NCBI GenBank assembly: GCA_026395105.1
Contig: JAPLZH010000005.1
Location: 1-37,297 of the forward strand
Direction: 5' to 3'
DNA: 37,297 bases
From: Candidatus Tayloriibacteriota bacterium
Lineage (GTDB): Bacteria; Patescibacteriota; Minisyncoccia; Phycocordibacterales; PALSA-1337
Position 1 is the first letter of the stretch; each line of letters opens with the position of its first letter. The position numbers and the translations under genes were made by a program. The notes beneath the pieces are model-generated. The model ran no database searches and was not told the origin of the DNA. It was given only the letters and a program-made list of their open reading frames with translations. This document shows, one piece after another, positions 30,602 to 37,297 of this stretch.

Positions 30602-32086
30602 TTAAAATTTCTGTCGGTACTGAAGGGCCTCTAAAATATGAGGCGTTTTTATTTCATCAGTTTTTTCGAGATTTGCTATAGTTCTGGCTAAGGATATAGT
30701 TTTTTTAATAGATCTAGAGGATAACTGCATTTTTTCTGAGGCTTTTTCTAATATTTTCATATCTTTTGCAGGAAGATTCATATTTGCACTGTGACTTTTC
30801 GAGAATGTGATAGATTCTTCCACCCTTTTTCTAATTTTCTCACTATTCTCCTCAGGAGAATCTTTGCCACTGACTGAATATTCTATAATCTTCGGTCTGT
30901 TTATTTCTGAAACTTCTATCCACATATCTATTCTGTCGGTTATTGGTCCTGATATTTTTCTGCGGTAATCTTCTATTCTATACGCTGGGCATTCGCATTT
31001 ATTTTTCCCTTTAGTCACGCCGAAATAACCACAGGGACAGGGGTTCATGGTGGCTATTAGTATAAAGTCAGATGGAAGATTTATTATTCCGGATGATCGA
31101 GAAATGCATATTTTATGATCTTCCAGAGGTTCTCTTAAGGAATTAATAACCCTCTTATCAAATTCTAAAAATTCGTCCATAAGAAGTATTCCTCTATGAG
31201 CCAAAGAGATTTCTCCAGCCCGAACTGGTGACCCGCCACCTATTATAGCTGAGTATGAAGATGAATGATGGGGGGATCTGAATGGTGGTGAGGTTAATTC
31301 ACACCTTTCTGAGCTAAGGTGGGAATGAATTCCCGCTACCTCCACTGCTTCGTCAAAAGATAATCTGGGTAATATGGTGGGAACCGCCTTAGCGAGCATG
31401 GATTTACCAGTTCCAGCGGGACCCCATAGAGCTATATTATGCTTCCCCGCCACAGCTATCTCTAATCCCCTTTTTGCATAATTATTACCGATAATTTTAT
31501 TAAAGTCGTTTTCATTCGAAATATTTACTGAATTAAAAGCATGGTGAGCTGTTATTTCTAAAATCGCAACACCTTTTAAATGATTAACTACTTCTGATAT
31601 AGAGTCTGTGCCCCTAATTATTATTCCAGAAATAAGTGATGCCTCCTCAGTATTTTCTTTAGGAAGGATAATCTCTTTAAAACCAGCTTTCTTAGCCGCC
31701 ATGGTTATGGGTAGTACCCCCCTAACTGATTTCACTGTACCGTCTAGTGATAATTCTCCGAGAAAAAGTATTCCTTCATCAGGTATGGGTATTTCATTTT
31801 GTGATGCTAAATATGCTATAGACATCCCTAGGTCAAAGCTGGCGCTTTCCTTTTTAATATGTGACGGTCCGAGGGATATGGTTATCTTTTGATTTTTTTG
31901 TTTTGGTGATATAAAGCCAGAATTTTTTATGGCGGCTGAAATTCTGTCTTTCGCCTCTCCTACTAAGGTGCTGCATAGCCCAATGATAGAAAAAGAATGC
32001 AAACCCCTCCCAGTATCTATTTCTATAGATACTATCATCGGTTTTGTCTCGAAAATTTGTGCGCTCCATGTTTTTTGAAAACTCAT
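30602..32086 (-). CDS. comM: ComM/YifB-type Mg-chelatase-like AAA+ ATPase
   Basis: ComM is a hexameric helicase that promotes branch migration during natural transformation in several bacteria; homologues also occur in species not known to be competent. The 494 residues include the N-terminal subdomain (about 1-170, GLHSFSIIGLCSTLVGEAKD, KIT-I-LGPSHIKKESASFDL), Walker A GPAGTGKS (222-229), Walker B LLMDEFLEF (301-309), and the zinc-binding NPCPCGYFG (348-356) plus CECP (364-367). The C-terminal helical domain ends ILEALQYRQKF, typical for the family. The length is normal. It lies downstream of the dksA-like gene but behind a terminator hairpin, so it is probably transcribed separately. Confidence 0.93.
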   Translation of the reverse strand: MSFQKTWSAQIFETKPMIVSIEIDTGRGLHSFSIIGLCSTLVGEAKDRISAAIKNSGFISPKQKNQKITISLGPSHIKKESASFDLGMSIAYLASQNEIPIPDEGILFLGELSLDGTVKSVRGVLPITMAAKKAGFKEIILPKENTEEASLISGIIIRGTDSISEVVNHLKGVAILEITAHHAFNSVNISNENDFNKIIGNNYAKRGLEIAVAGKHNIALWGPAGTGKSMLAKAVPTILPRLSFDEAVEVAGIHSHLSSERCELTSPPFRSPHHSSSYSAIIGGGSPVRAGEISLAHRGILLMDEFLEFDKRVINSLREPLEDHKICISRSSGIINLPSDFILIATMNPCPCGYFGVTKGKNKCECPAYRIEDYRRKISGPITDRIDMWIEVSEINRPKIIEYSVSGKDSPEENSEKIRKRVEESITFSKSHSANMNLPAKDMKILEKASEKMQLSSRSIKKTISLARTIANLEKTDEIKTPHILEALQYRQKF

Positions 32087-32114
32087 TCATATATCATTAC
32101 ATATGAGGTATGAA

Positions 32115-32144
32115 GAAAAAATAAAGCGGAAATAAAATTCCGCT
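32115..32144 (-). terminator. Terminator between the DksA-like gene and comM
   Basis: On the minus strand a perfect 7-bp stem (32144-32138 with 32131-32125, loop of 6) is followed by TTATTTTTT (32124-32116). It ends the rpsO-to-dksA run before comM. On the plus strand the same stem is also followed by a T-rich stretch (32148-32153). Confidence 0.65.
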
Positions 32145-32184
32145 AAATTTTTTATTATTTCTTTAGAACTTCTTTATCAGAATT

Positions 32185-32556
32185 TTAGTTCTTTTTTGCT
32201 AGAGAGTCTTCTTTGCAGGTTTTTGCTGAAGGGTTTGCTTCTAGGCGTGCCTTCTCTATGGCTTCTCCACAAACTTCACAGATTCCGTACTTTCCATCAG
32301 ATATTTTTGCTAATGCTTTTTTAACATTGTTATACTGAATTTCGAGCTGTTTTAAAATGGCGCTGTTATCTTCATAGAATTCTATTTTATCAGCTAATTC
32401 ATTCTCATCTGCGCTATCTATGTCCACATTACTAGGAACCGCCTCCCAGTCTGCGGGATTACTAGGATTTATTCTACCGACGGTCTTAAGCTCCTCTTCT
32501 AAGGTCTTAAGTTCTTCGTCTAGTTTAACTTTAAAGAATTCTGTATCGTGTTTCAT
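32185..32556 (-). CDS. DksA/TraR-type zinc-finger protein, one cysteine missing
   Basis: Members bind in the secondary channel of RNA polymerase and alter promoter response. The 123 residues show an N-terminal helical hairpin (about 1-85, with EFFKVKLDEELKTLEEELK) and the C-terminal finger: C93 and C96 (ICEVCGEAIEKARLEANPS) and C114 (KTCKED). The expected fourth ligand, three residues later, is Asp117, so the CxxC at the second half is incomplete. Some DksA-like proteins lack cysteines but keep function. It lies 24 nt after the membrane-protein gene and is followed by a terminator. Confidence 0.85.
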   Translation of the reverse strand: MKHDTEFFKVKLDEELKTLEEELKTVGRINPSNPADWEAVPSNVDIDSADENELADKIEFYEDNSAILKQLEIQYNNVKKALAKISDGKYGICEVCGEAIEKARLEANPSAKTCKEDSLAKKN

Positions 32557-32580
32557 TTTGAAATCCTATCAGATTATTTC

Positions 32581-33846
32581 TTATCTGACAAACTTCTGAT
32601 TATTTATAGAGTCTATTATGGCTTCGAAAGAAGCGTTTGATGTAGTAATCACTAAGGTTTTCGAGTCTATAAAACTATAAAGGAGTACGGTTTGTCCACT
32701 TCTTCTTTTCATAACTCGAACATCTTTATTCTTAATAATAATATCAGAAAAAGAGGTGGCATTAATATTAAACGTGGTCGTGGCCAGAGAGTTATCTGCG
32801 AGCGGGATGAATAATGGAGTGAAGTCCTGTTCCATACTTTGTTCATATCTGATCATACTAGCTAGTGCACCCTGGAAAAAATCTACTTGGAAGATGGCAA
32901 AAGGCTCATTACGGTTTTCTCCCGAATAATATCCGAACATAAAAGGAGTCCTGAGTGCCCTAACGAGAGCATCTGGCACATTAGTAAGCCCTACTAAAGA
33001 GATAAAATTTAGAGCAGAAATGTCTGAACCACCAGATCTGAAATCATTAGAGAATCTGAAGTAAACGTTAGTTAATGTTCCTTTGCTTCCTGACTGTTCT
33101 TTTAGTGTATCGACGAGTAATTTAGATATAGATGTAGTAGATGAAGCTATGACCATCTTTTTATTTGAAGATACTGGGATTATCGCATTTATTTGTTCTG
33201 TCAGTGTGGCAGGTGTATCTGCTTTTGGCCTATTTGAATATAAATAATAAAGTCCGTATCCCCCTCCGCCTAAAAAGCCTATAGCTAAGAGTATTAAAAG
33301 TATATTTTTCCAAGGAAATGTTTTTGTCGGAGAAGAAAAGTCCTCTGAAAAGTCTGATGAATAATCTGGCTCTGCTTTACTTTCGAATCTGGGAGTAGCT
33401 GAACTAGCGTATGGGTTTTGTTTTGGATTATTTTGGATCTGGTCTGGTTTAGGCATGACTCTAAAGGCCTCTATGGGTATCTGACTTTCCGAAACTTTTG
33501 GAGCGGGTGCATACCCAGGGGGCGGAACAGAAACTCCAGCTGGATTAGGAATGAAAGTTTTTTCTACTTTTTCTATAGGAATTTCTTTCGGAATATTTGG
33601 AATCTGTGGTCTCTGAATAGGCCTATTTGATGTATTTTCCCTAGAAAGTATTTCGGCAGCTCTTTTCCTCTGAGCTTCCTGTTCTGCTATGGCGACCTTA
33701 ACTACCGAAGCGTCGCTGTGCTTCAGTGCGTTCGCAATATCACTTTCGAAAGTTCGAAGTGGGCTAATTAGTGGGGATTGGCCAGAGTTATTGTTCGTAT
33801 TTGAGTTGTTTGGATTAATAGTTTTATTTTTTTCTTGTGGATCCAT
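32581..33846 (-). CDS. Single-span membrane protein with a disordered cytoplasmic N-terminus
   Basis: Of 421 residues, about 1-175 are low complexity (Asn, Pro, Gln, Ser and Lys, with many proline patches such as PAGVSVPPPGYAPAPK) and probably disordered. One membrane helix lies at about 178-202 (NILLILLAIGFLGGGGYGLY). The outside domain, about 205-421, is a mixed alpha/beta region with ISKLLVDTLKEQSGSKGTLT and DALVRALRTPFMFGYYSGEN. No known family is recognised. It lies 48 nt downstream of pnp and before the DksA-like gene, with the same orientation and tight spacing. Nothing visible indicates a catalytic role. Confidence 0.75.
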   Translation of the reverse strand: MDPQEKNKTINPNNSNTNNNSGQSPLISPLRTFESDIANALKHSDASVVKVAIAEQEAQRKRAAEILSRENTSNRPIQRPQIPNIPKEIPIEKVEKTFIPNPAGVSVPPPGYAPAPKVSESQIPIEAFRVMPKPDQIQNNPKQNPYASSATPRFESKAEPDYSSDFSEDFSSPTKTFPWKNILLILLAIGFLGGGGYGLYYLYSNRPKADTPATLTEQINAIIPVSSNKKMVIASSTTSISKLLVDTLKEQSGSKGTLTNVYFRFSNDFRSGGSDISALNFISLVGLTNVPDALVRALRTPFMFGYYSGENRNEPFAIFQVDFFQGALASMIRYEQSMEQDFTPLFIPLADNSLATTTFNINATSFSDIIIKNKDVRVMKRRSGQTVLLYSFIDSKTLVITTSNASFEAIIDSINNQKFVR

Positions 33847-33894
33847 AGATTATATCCATTATACACTTCTTCCGAATTCTCTTCTAATTCTTTT

Positions 33895-36051
33895 TTAAAT
33901 TTTCTTTATAAAATCTTTATCTGCTAACCTTATAGACAAATTAACTCGGCCCTTATCATCTATTTCTTTAACGACGACAGGCACTATCTGACCGACTTTA
34001 AGGTATTTAGAGACTAAATCTACTCTGAATGAGGCGATTTCCGAGACGTGCACGAGACCTTCTGCATTCGGACCGATTTTTACAAAGGCCCCGAATTCCA
34101 TAAGGCGTGTAACTACGCCGTTTTCCACCCTATCCCCTGCTTTCCACTCCTTAGTCATTCCGAGAATTATGTCGCGCGCTTTCTCAGCAGAGCCATTCTT
34201 TCCTGTAATAAATACTGTTCCGTCATCATCTATATCTATAGCTTCTACTAAAGTATCATCCTTAATACCGTTAATATTCTTCCCTCCTGGGCCTATAACT
34301 AATCCTATTTGATCTACTTTAACTTTTATAACGATGATTTTCGGTGCATTTGGTGAAATATCTGCTCTAGGTTCAGCGATAGCGTTTTTTATAACATCTA
34401 AAATGGTGAATCTGGCTAACTTTGCCTTTTCAAAAGCCTCGGTAAGTATTTTTATAGATATTCCGTCTACTTTAACGTCCATCTGTATAGCGTTCACTCC
34501 TTCACGAGTTCCGGCTACTTTAAAGTCCATATCTCCATAATGATCTTCTGGTCCCTGAATATCTGTAAGAACTTTAAATGTATTATCGTCTTTAATCATG
34601 ACACCTGATGAAATTCCGGCAACAGGGCGTTTAATGGGTACGCCAGCGTCCATGAGGGCGAGGGTGGAACCGCAAACTGAGCCCATTGAAGTGGAGCCGT
34701 TTGAAGATAAAGCTTCAGATACTATCCTTATAGTATACGGAAAGACTTCCTTCGGCGGAATCATTGGCTCTAAAGCCTTTTCTGCTAATGCTCCGTGGCC
34801 GATAGAACGTCTGCTCATTCCACCTGTCCTTCCCGTTTCTCCCGTAGAAAATGGAGGGAAATTATAATGATGAATGTATCTCTTATCCTGTTTAACTTCT
34901 ATTCCGTCTATTATCTGTGCATCTCCCGGCGCGCCGAGGGTTAATGCTGAGAGAATATGTGTCTGACCTCTATAAAATATTCCGCAACCATGCAGTACCG
35001 GAGAGATTCCCCCAGCCTGTGCAAAGAGGGGGCGAATTTGATCCACCGTTCTTCCGTCCGGTCTTCTTCCCTTCTCTATGGCCTCCTTATGAATATATTC
35101 ATTAATTTTTTCTTCGAAAAGTTCCTGAGCGCGGGATTTATTCCAAACAGTTTCATTTGTTAATAGTCCACCCTGCTCTCCTAATATTTGTGTATGCTTT
35201 TCATCGAGGAATTTCATCCATACTGTATGAAGTTCGACTATCTTTTCTCCTCCAGGCATTCCACTCATGATGTATGAGTCCATTATCGGTTCTATTTTTT
35301 CTGCAAAAAAAACTTTTAATTCATTACTGACGACGGGTTTCTCTATCACCCCTTTTGCCTTTCCTATTTCTTTAATTATTTCTTTCTGGAAATTCTGAAT
35401 TTTTTCTATCTCTTCTGATGCGAATTCTAAGGCAGAGATAATAGTAGGCTCCTGAGTTTCATTTCCGCCGAGCTCGAGCATGTTTATTTTTCCATCTTTT
35501 CCGCAGGCGACCATTTCAAATTCTAAATCAGGATTTTCACGGACGCCATATGTAGGGTTAACTATAAAATCATTGTGACCTTTTATTTTTGCTATACGAA
35601 CAGCTGAAACTGGTCCATTCCAAGGAATGTGTGAAGTACCGAGGGCGAGTGATGCACCGAGAACGCCTAACATATCCGGATCATCTTCACTTATAGAAAG
35701 CACGGTGATGATTATCTGAATGTCGTGGCGAATCCATTCATTAAAAAGTGGACGAATAGTTCTGTCTACGATTCTTCCTGAGAGAACGGCTTCATCAGAA
35801 GGCCTTCCTTCCCTTCGTACGAAACGGCTTCCGAGAATTTGGCCGGATGCATAAAACTTTTCCTCATACTCCACTGTTAGGGGCAAAAAGTCCCCGCCAT
35901 CTCTAGGTTTATCAGACATTACGGCTGTGGCTAAGATGACGCTATTCCCATACTTAATTAATACGGAACCGTGTGCTCTCTCTGCTAAATCAGAAAAAGT
36001 GGCTGTTAAAGTTTTCCCGCCTATGATGGTGGTAAATTCTTTTTTCTTCAT
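33895..36051 (-). CDS. pnp: Polyribonucleotide nucleotidyltransferase (PNPase)
   Basis: PNPase degrades RNA 3'-5' phosphorolytically and forms a trimeric ring, often in a degradosome. The 718 residues have two RNase PH domains (about 5-220 and 320-545) separated by a helical domain, then a KH domain with the GXXG loop GPGGKN near 590 and an S1 domain (about 645-710, GAFVKIGPNAEGLVHVSEI). Typical motifs are present: LGSRFVRREGRPSDEAVLSG in domain one, and RTGGMSRRSIGHGALAEKAL and SNGSTSMGSVCGSTLALMDA in domain two. The length is normal. The gene lies 6 nt downstream of the NYN nuclease gene. Confidence 0.97.
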   Translation of the reverse strand: MKKKEFTTIIGGKTLTATFSDLAERAHGSVLIKYGNSVILATAVMSDKPRDGGDFLPLTVEYEEKFYASGQILGSRFVRREGRPSDEAVLSGRIVDRTIRPLFNEWIRHDIQIIITVLSISEDDPDMLGVLGASLALGTSHIPWNGPVSAVRIAKIKGHNDFIVNPTYGVRENPDLEFEMVACGKDGKINMLELGGNETQEPTIISALEFASEEIEKIQNFQKEIIKEIGKAKGVIEKPVVSNELKVFFAEKIEPIMDSYIMSGMPGGEKIVELHTVWMKFLDEKHTQILGEQGGLLTNETVWNKSRAQELFEEKINEYIHKEAIEKGRRPDGRTVDQIRPLFAQAGGISPVLHGCGIFYRGQTHILSALTLGAPGDAQIIDGIEVKQDKRYIHHYNFPPFSTGETGRTGGMSRRSIGHGALAEKALEPMIPPKEVFPYTIRIVSEALSSNGSTSMGSVCGSTLALMDAGVPIKRPVAGISSGVMIKDDNTFKVLTDIQGPEDHYGDMDFKVAGTREGVNAIQMDVKVDGISIKILTEAFEKAKLARFTILDVIKNAIAEPRADISPNAPKIIVIKVKVDQIGLVIGPGGKNINGIKDDTLVEAIDIDDDGTVFITGKNGSAEKARDIILGMTKEWKAGDRVENGVVTRLMEFGAFVKIGPNAEGLVHVSEIASFRVDLVSKYLKVGQIVPVVVKEIDDKGRVNLSIRLADKDFIKKI

Positions 36052-36057
36052 TTTATT

Positions 36058-36690
36058 TTAATTAGTGATATTTGTAGGGTTCTCTGAAACAGGGTTCGTA
36101 GGAGATGGCGCGCCTTTCGGAGCGGAATTCGGATTCTGAGAACGTCCGCGACCACCAACCCTTCTATTTGAATTCTTTTGCTGAACAAACATTAGATATT
36201 TCTTAGGGTTTGAATCTAGGTCTATAAAGTCATCCGCAGAGGCGATTAATTTTGCCGAAGTAGATTTACCGAAAGAAACTACCTCTACCTGACAGCCATT
36301 ATTAGTCTGTAAATACTGAACTAGAGGTACGAAGTCACCATCCCCTGTTACTAAAACTACAGCGTCTAGTTTAGGTGCCATCTTAATAGCATCTACCGCT
36401 AGTCCGACGTCCCAGTCCGCTTTTTTACTTCCTCCTGCGAAAATTTGCAAATCTTTTGTCTTCGTCTCTATTCCGACTTTTGTTAATGCGTCGAAAAAGC
36501 TTTTTTCATCACCCGCTTCTGTAGAGATAACATATGCTACTGCGCGTATAAGCGCACGTCCTGCTACGGCATCCTTTACTATTTGTCCAAAATTTACTTT
36601 TGAATTATAAAGATTTTTACCTGAGTGATAAAGGTTCTGTGTGTCTATAAAAACGCCGACACGCTGCTCTGTGTGTTTAATTACTGTCAT
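36058..36690 (-). CDS. NYN-domain (LabA/DUF88-like PIN-fold) putative ribonuclease
   Basis: NYN domains are PIN-like metal-dependent nucleases, often acting on RNA. The 210 residues show the motif order of the LabA/DUF88 type: VGVFIDTQNLYHSG (D16, N19), DWDVGLAVD (D92, D94, D100) and LVTGDGDFVPLVQYL (D117, D119), so the acidic active-site set seems complete. About 170-210 form a basic Arg/Gly/Asn tail with NRRVGGRGRSQNPNSAPKGA, likely RNA-binding or disordered. It lies between rpsO and pnp and 6 nt before pnp, so the pair is probably co-expressed and may act together on RNA. Confidence 0.88.
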   Translation of the reverse strand: MTVIKHTEQRVGVFIDTQNLYHSGKNLYNSKVNFGQIVKDAVAGRALIRAVAYVISTEAGDEKSFFDALTKVGIETKTKDLQIFAGGSKKADWDVGLAVDAIKMAPKLDAVVLVTGDGDFVPLVQYLQTNNGCQVEVVSFGKSTSAKLIASADDFIDLDSNPKKYLMFVQQKNSNRRVGGRGRSQNPNSAPKGAPSPTNPVSENPTNITN

Positions 36691-36736
36691 AAAATATTAA
36701 ATGCTTATAAAAACTTATTAAAAATGTGAAACTAAT

Positions 36737-36776
36737 AAAACTGCAAAACTGTAAAACTGTAAAACTTCAAAACTAG
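36737..36776. repeat. Five tandem copies of an 8-bp unit
   Basis: The unit AAAACTGT (variants AAAACTGC, AAAACTTC, AAAACTAG) occurs five times in direct succession. The first five bases are constant and the last three vary. It lies in the spacer between rpsO and the NYN gene, 46 nt upstream of the NYN start. There is no coding potential. Confidence 0.8.
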
Positions 36777-36799
36777 TGAAATTATACACCTCCGATCGG

Positions 36800-36826
36800 A
36801 AAAGAACTAACCGCCCTAGAGGGCGG
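36800..36826 (-). terminator. Terminator downstream of rpsO
   Basis: On the minus strand a perfect GC-rich 6-bp stem (36826-36821 with 36816-36811, loop of 4) is followed by TTAGTTCTTTT. It begins 10 nt after the rpsO stop. It should terminate or reduce transcription into the NYN-pnp genes, or stabilise the processed rpsO mRNA. Confidence 0.7.
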
Positions 36827-36835
36827 CCAGATTCT

Positions 36836-37105
36836 TTACTTTTTCTTTAATTCTAACTTTTTTGCTAAAACATTATAACGTTTAGGGTCTTTTTTGAAAA
36901 TGTATTTAATGTGAGTCTGTCTGTCCGCAACTAATCCTAAAAGTCCGCGTCTAGAGTGATTATCTTTAGCGTGTTTCTTAAGGTGAGCAGTCAATTCCTC
37001 AATTCTCTTTGTAAGAATTCCGATTTGGACCTCCGATGAACCGGTGTCTTTATCGTGCATCGCTACTTCTTTTATGATTTTTGTTTTTTTGGTCTTTGAA
37101 ATCAT
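36836..37105 (-). CDS. rpsO: 30S ribosomal protein S15
   Basis: S15 is a primary 16S rRNA-binding protein of the small subunit platform. The 89 residues include DTGSSEVQIGILTKRIEELT (about 21-40), the rRNA-binding motif HAKDNHSRRGLLGLVADRQ (about 45-63) and the C-terminal KRYNVLAKKLELKKK. The length is exactly typical. rpsO upstream of pnp is a widely conserved order; here an NYN gene is inserted between them. There is no Shine-Dalgarno. A -10-like TAATGT on the minus strand lies 9 nt before the ATG. Confidence 0.97.
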   Translation of the reverse strand: MISKTKKTKIIKEVAMHDKDTGSSEVQIGILTKRIEELTAHLKKHAKDNHSRRGLLGLVADRQTHIKYIFKKDPKRYNVLAKKLELKKK

Positions 37106-37193
37106 CGTGGGATAACATTAGCATACTTCCTTTTAAAATGCAAGGGGTGGCTCTATATATCACTAGTGTCCGCTTAAAAATCCCTCCACATAG

Positions 37194-37260
37194 AAAAAAC
37201 CCTTAGGATAAGGGATAATATGTTTATCGAAACCATTATCAACTTAATACTGCCTAAGGG
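37194..37260 (-). terminator. Large terminator-like structure upstream of rpsO
   Basis: On the minus strand 37260-37253 pairs with 37207-37200 (8 bp, perfect), followed immediately by TTTTTT (37199-37194). Nested inside are a 6-bp stem (37240-37235 with 37219-37214) and a 4-bp stem (37233-37230 with 37225-37222) closing a 4-nt loop. It may end an upstream minus-strand gene outside the window, or act as an attenuator in the rpsO leader, about 90 nt before its ATG. Confidence 0.6.
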
Positions 37261-37297
37261 CTCTTTCGTATGCATTATTCTAGCACAATTTTTAGTC

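Noticed and set aside
36737..36776. Short CRISPR array
   Set aside because: The units are 8 bp and directly adjacent, without spacers, and no cas genes occur.

Overview
The window looks like chromosomal DNA of a Candidate Phyla Radiation (Patescibacteria) bacterium, most likely in Parcubacteria (Nomurabacteria/Kaiserbacteria-like). This is inferred from gene content and layout, not from a database search. The signs are moderately AT-rich DNA with standard stop codons (TGA is a real stop, so not the SR1/Gracilibacteria code), an almost complete lack of Shine-Dalgarno sequences, trimmed versions of house-keeping proteins (YebC, YidC without its periplasmic domain, an 84-residue DUF721 protein), and a chromosomal type IV secretion-like locus of the kind seen across Parcubacteria.

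Layout. 1-76 is the N-terminal fragment of an unidentified minus-strand gene. 194-5087 (plus) carries pilB, a candidate 6S-like structured RNA, ruvB, yebC and ruvC. A minus-strand BRO-N (antirepressor-like) gene, broken by a one-base frameshift, is inserted between ruvB and yebC. A small lysine-rich protein follows, then tyrS (minus), which is divergent from a class A penicillin-binding protein (plus). 9402-13794 is the replication-origin neighbourhood: dnaA-dnaN-DUF721 on the minus strand, divergent from rpmH-rnpA-yidC on the plus strand. DnaA-box-like sites lie in both the dnaA-dnaN and the dnaA-rpmH spacers.

13811-25977 is one tightly packed minus-strand block of eleven genes forming a type IV secretion-like membrane apparatus: a VirB4 ATPase, a VirB6/TrbL-like channel protein, a PrgI-family protein, a TraC-like accessory protein, a two-helix pilin-like protein fused to a coiled coil, and several exported or membrane proteins without recognised families. 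There is no relaxase, no VirD4 coupling protein and no integrase, so it looks like a resident export or uptake machine and not a mobile conjugative element. An extended -10 promoter and a 14-bp perfect palindrome sit at its 5' end.

26063-37105 carries a small exported protein with a likely leaderless mRNA, rsmA/ksgA, a UvrD/PcrA-type helicase, a LysM-M23 peptidase, comM, and a minus-strand run rpsO - NYN-domain nuclease - pnp - membrane protein - DksA/TraR-like zinc-finger protein. The NYN gene beside pnp suggests an RNA-processing role. PilB, ComM and the secretion-like locus together are compatible with surface-fibre and DNA-uptake functions, but that link is inference.

The observations most worth checking are the broken BRO-N gene, the structured RNA upstream of ruvB, the relaxase-free VirB4/VirB6 locus with its pilin-coiled-coil fusion of unusual codon use, the minimal DUF721 protein in the dnaA operon, and the widespread pattern of -10 boxes 6-9 nt before start codons (leaderless transcripts). 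No spacer between genes exceeds 300 bases. No tRNA, rRNA, CRISPR array or insertion sequence was recognised.
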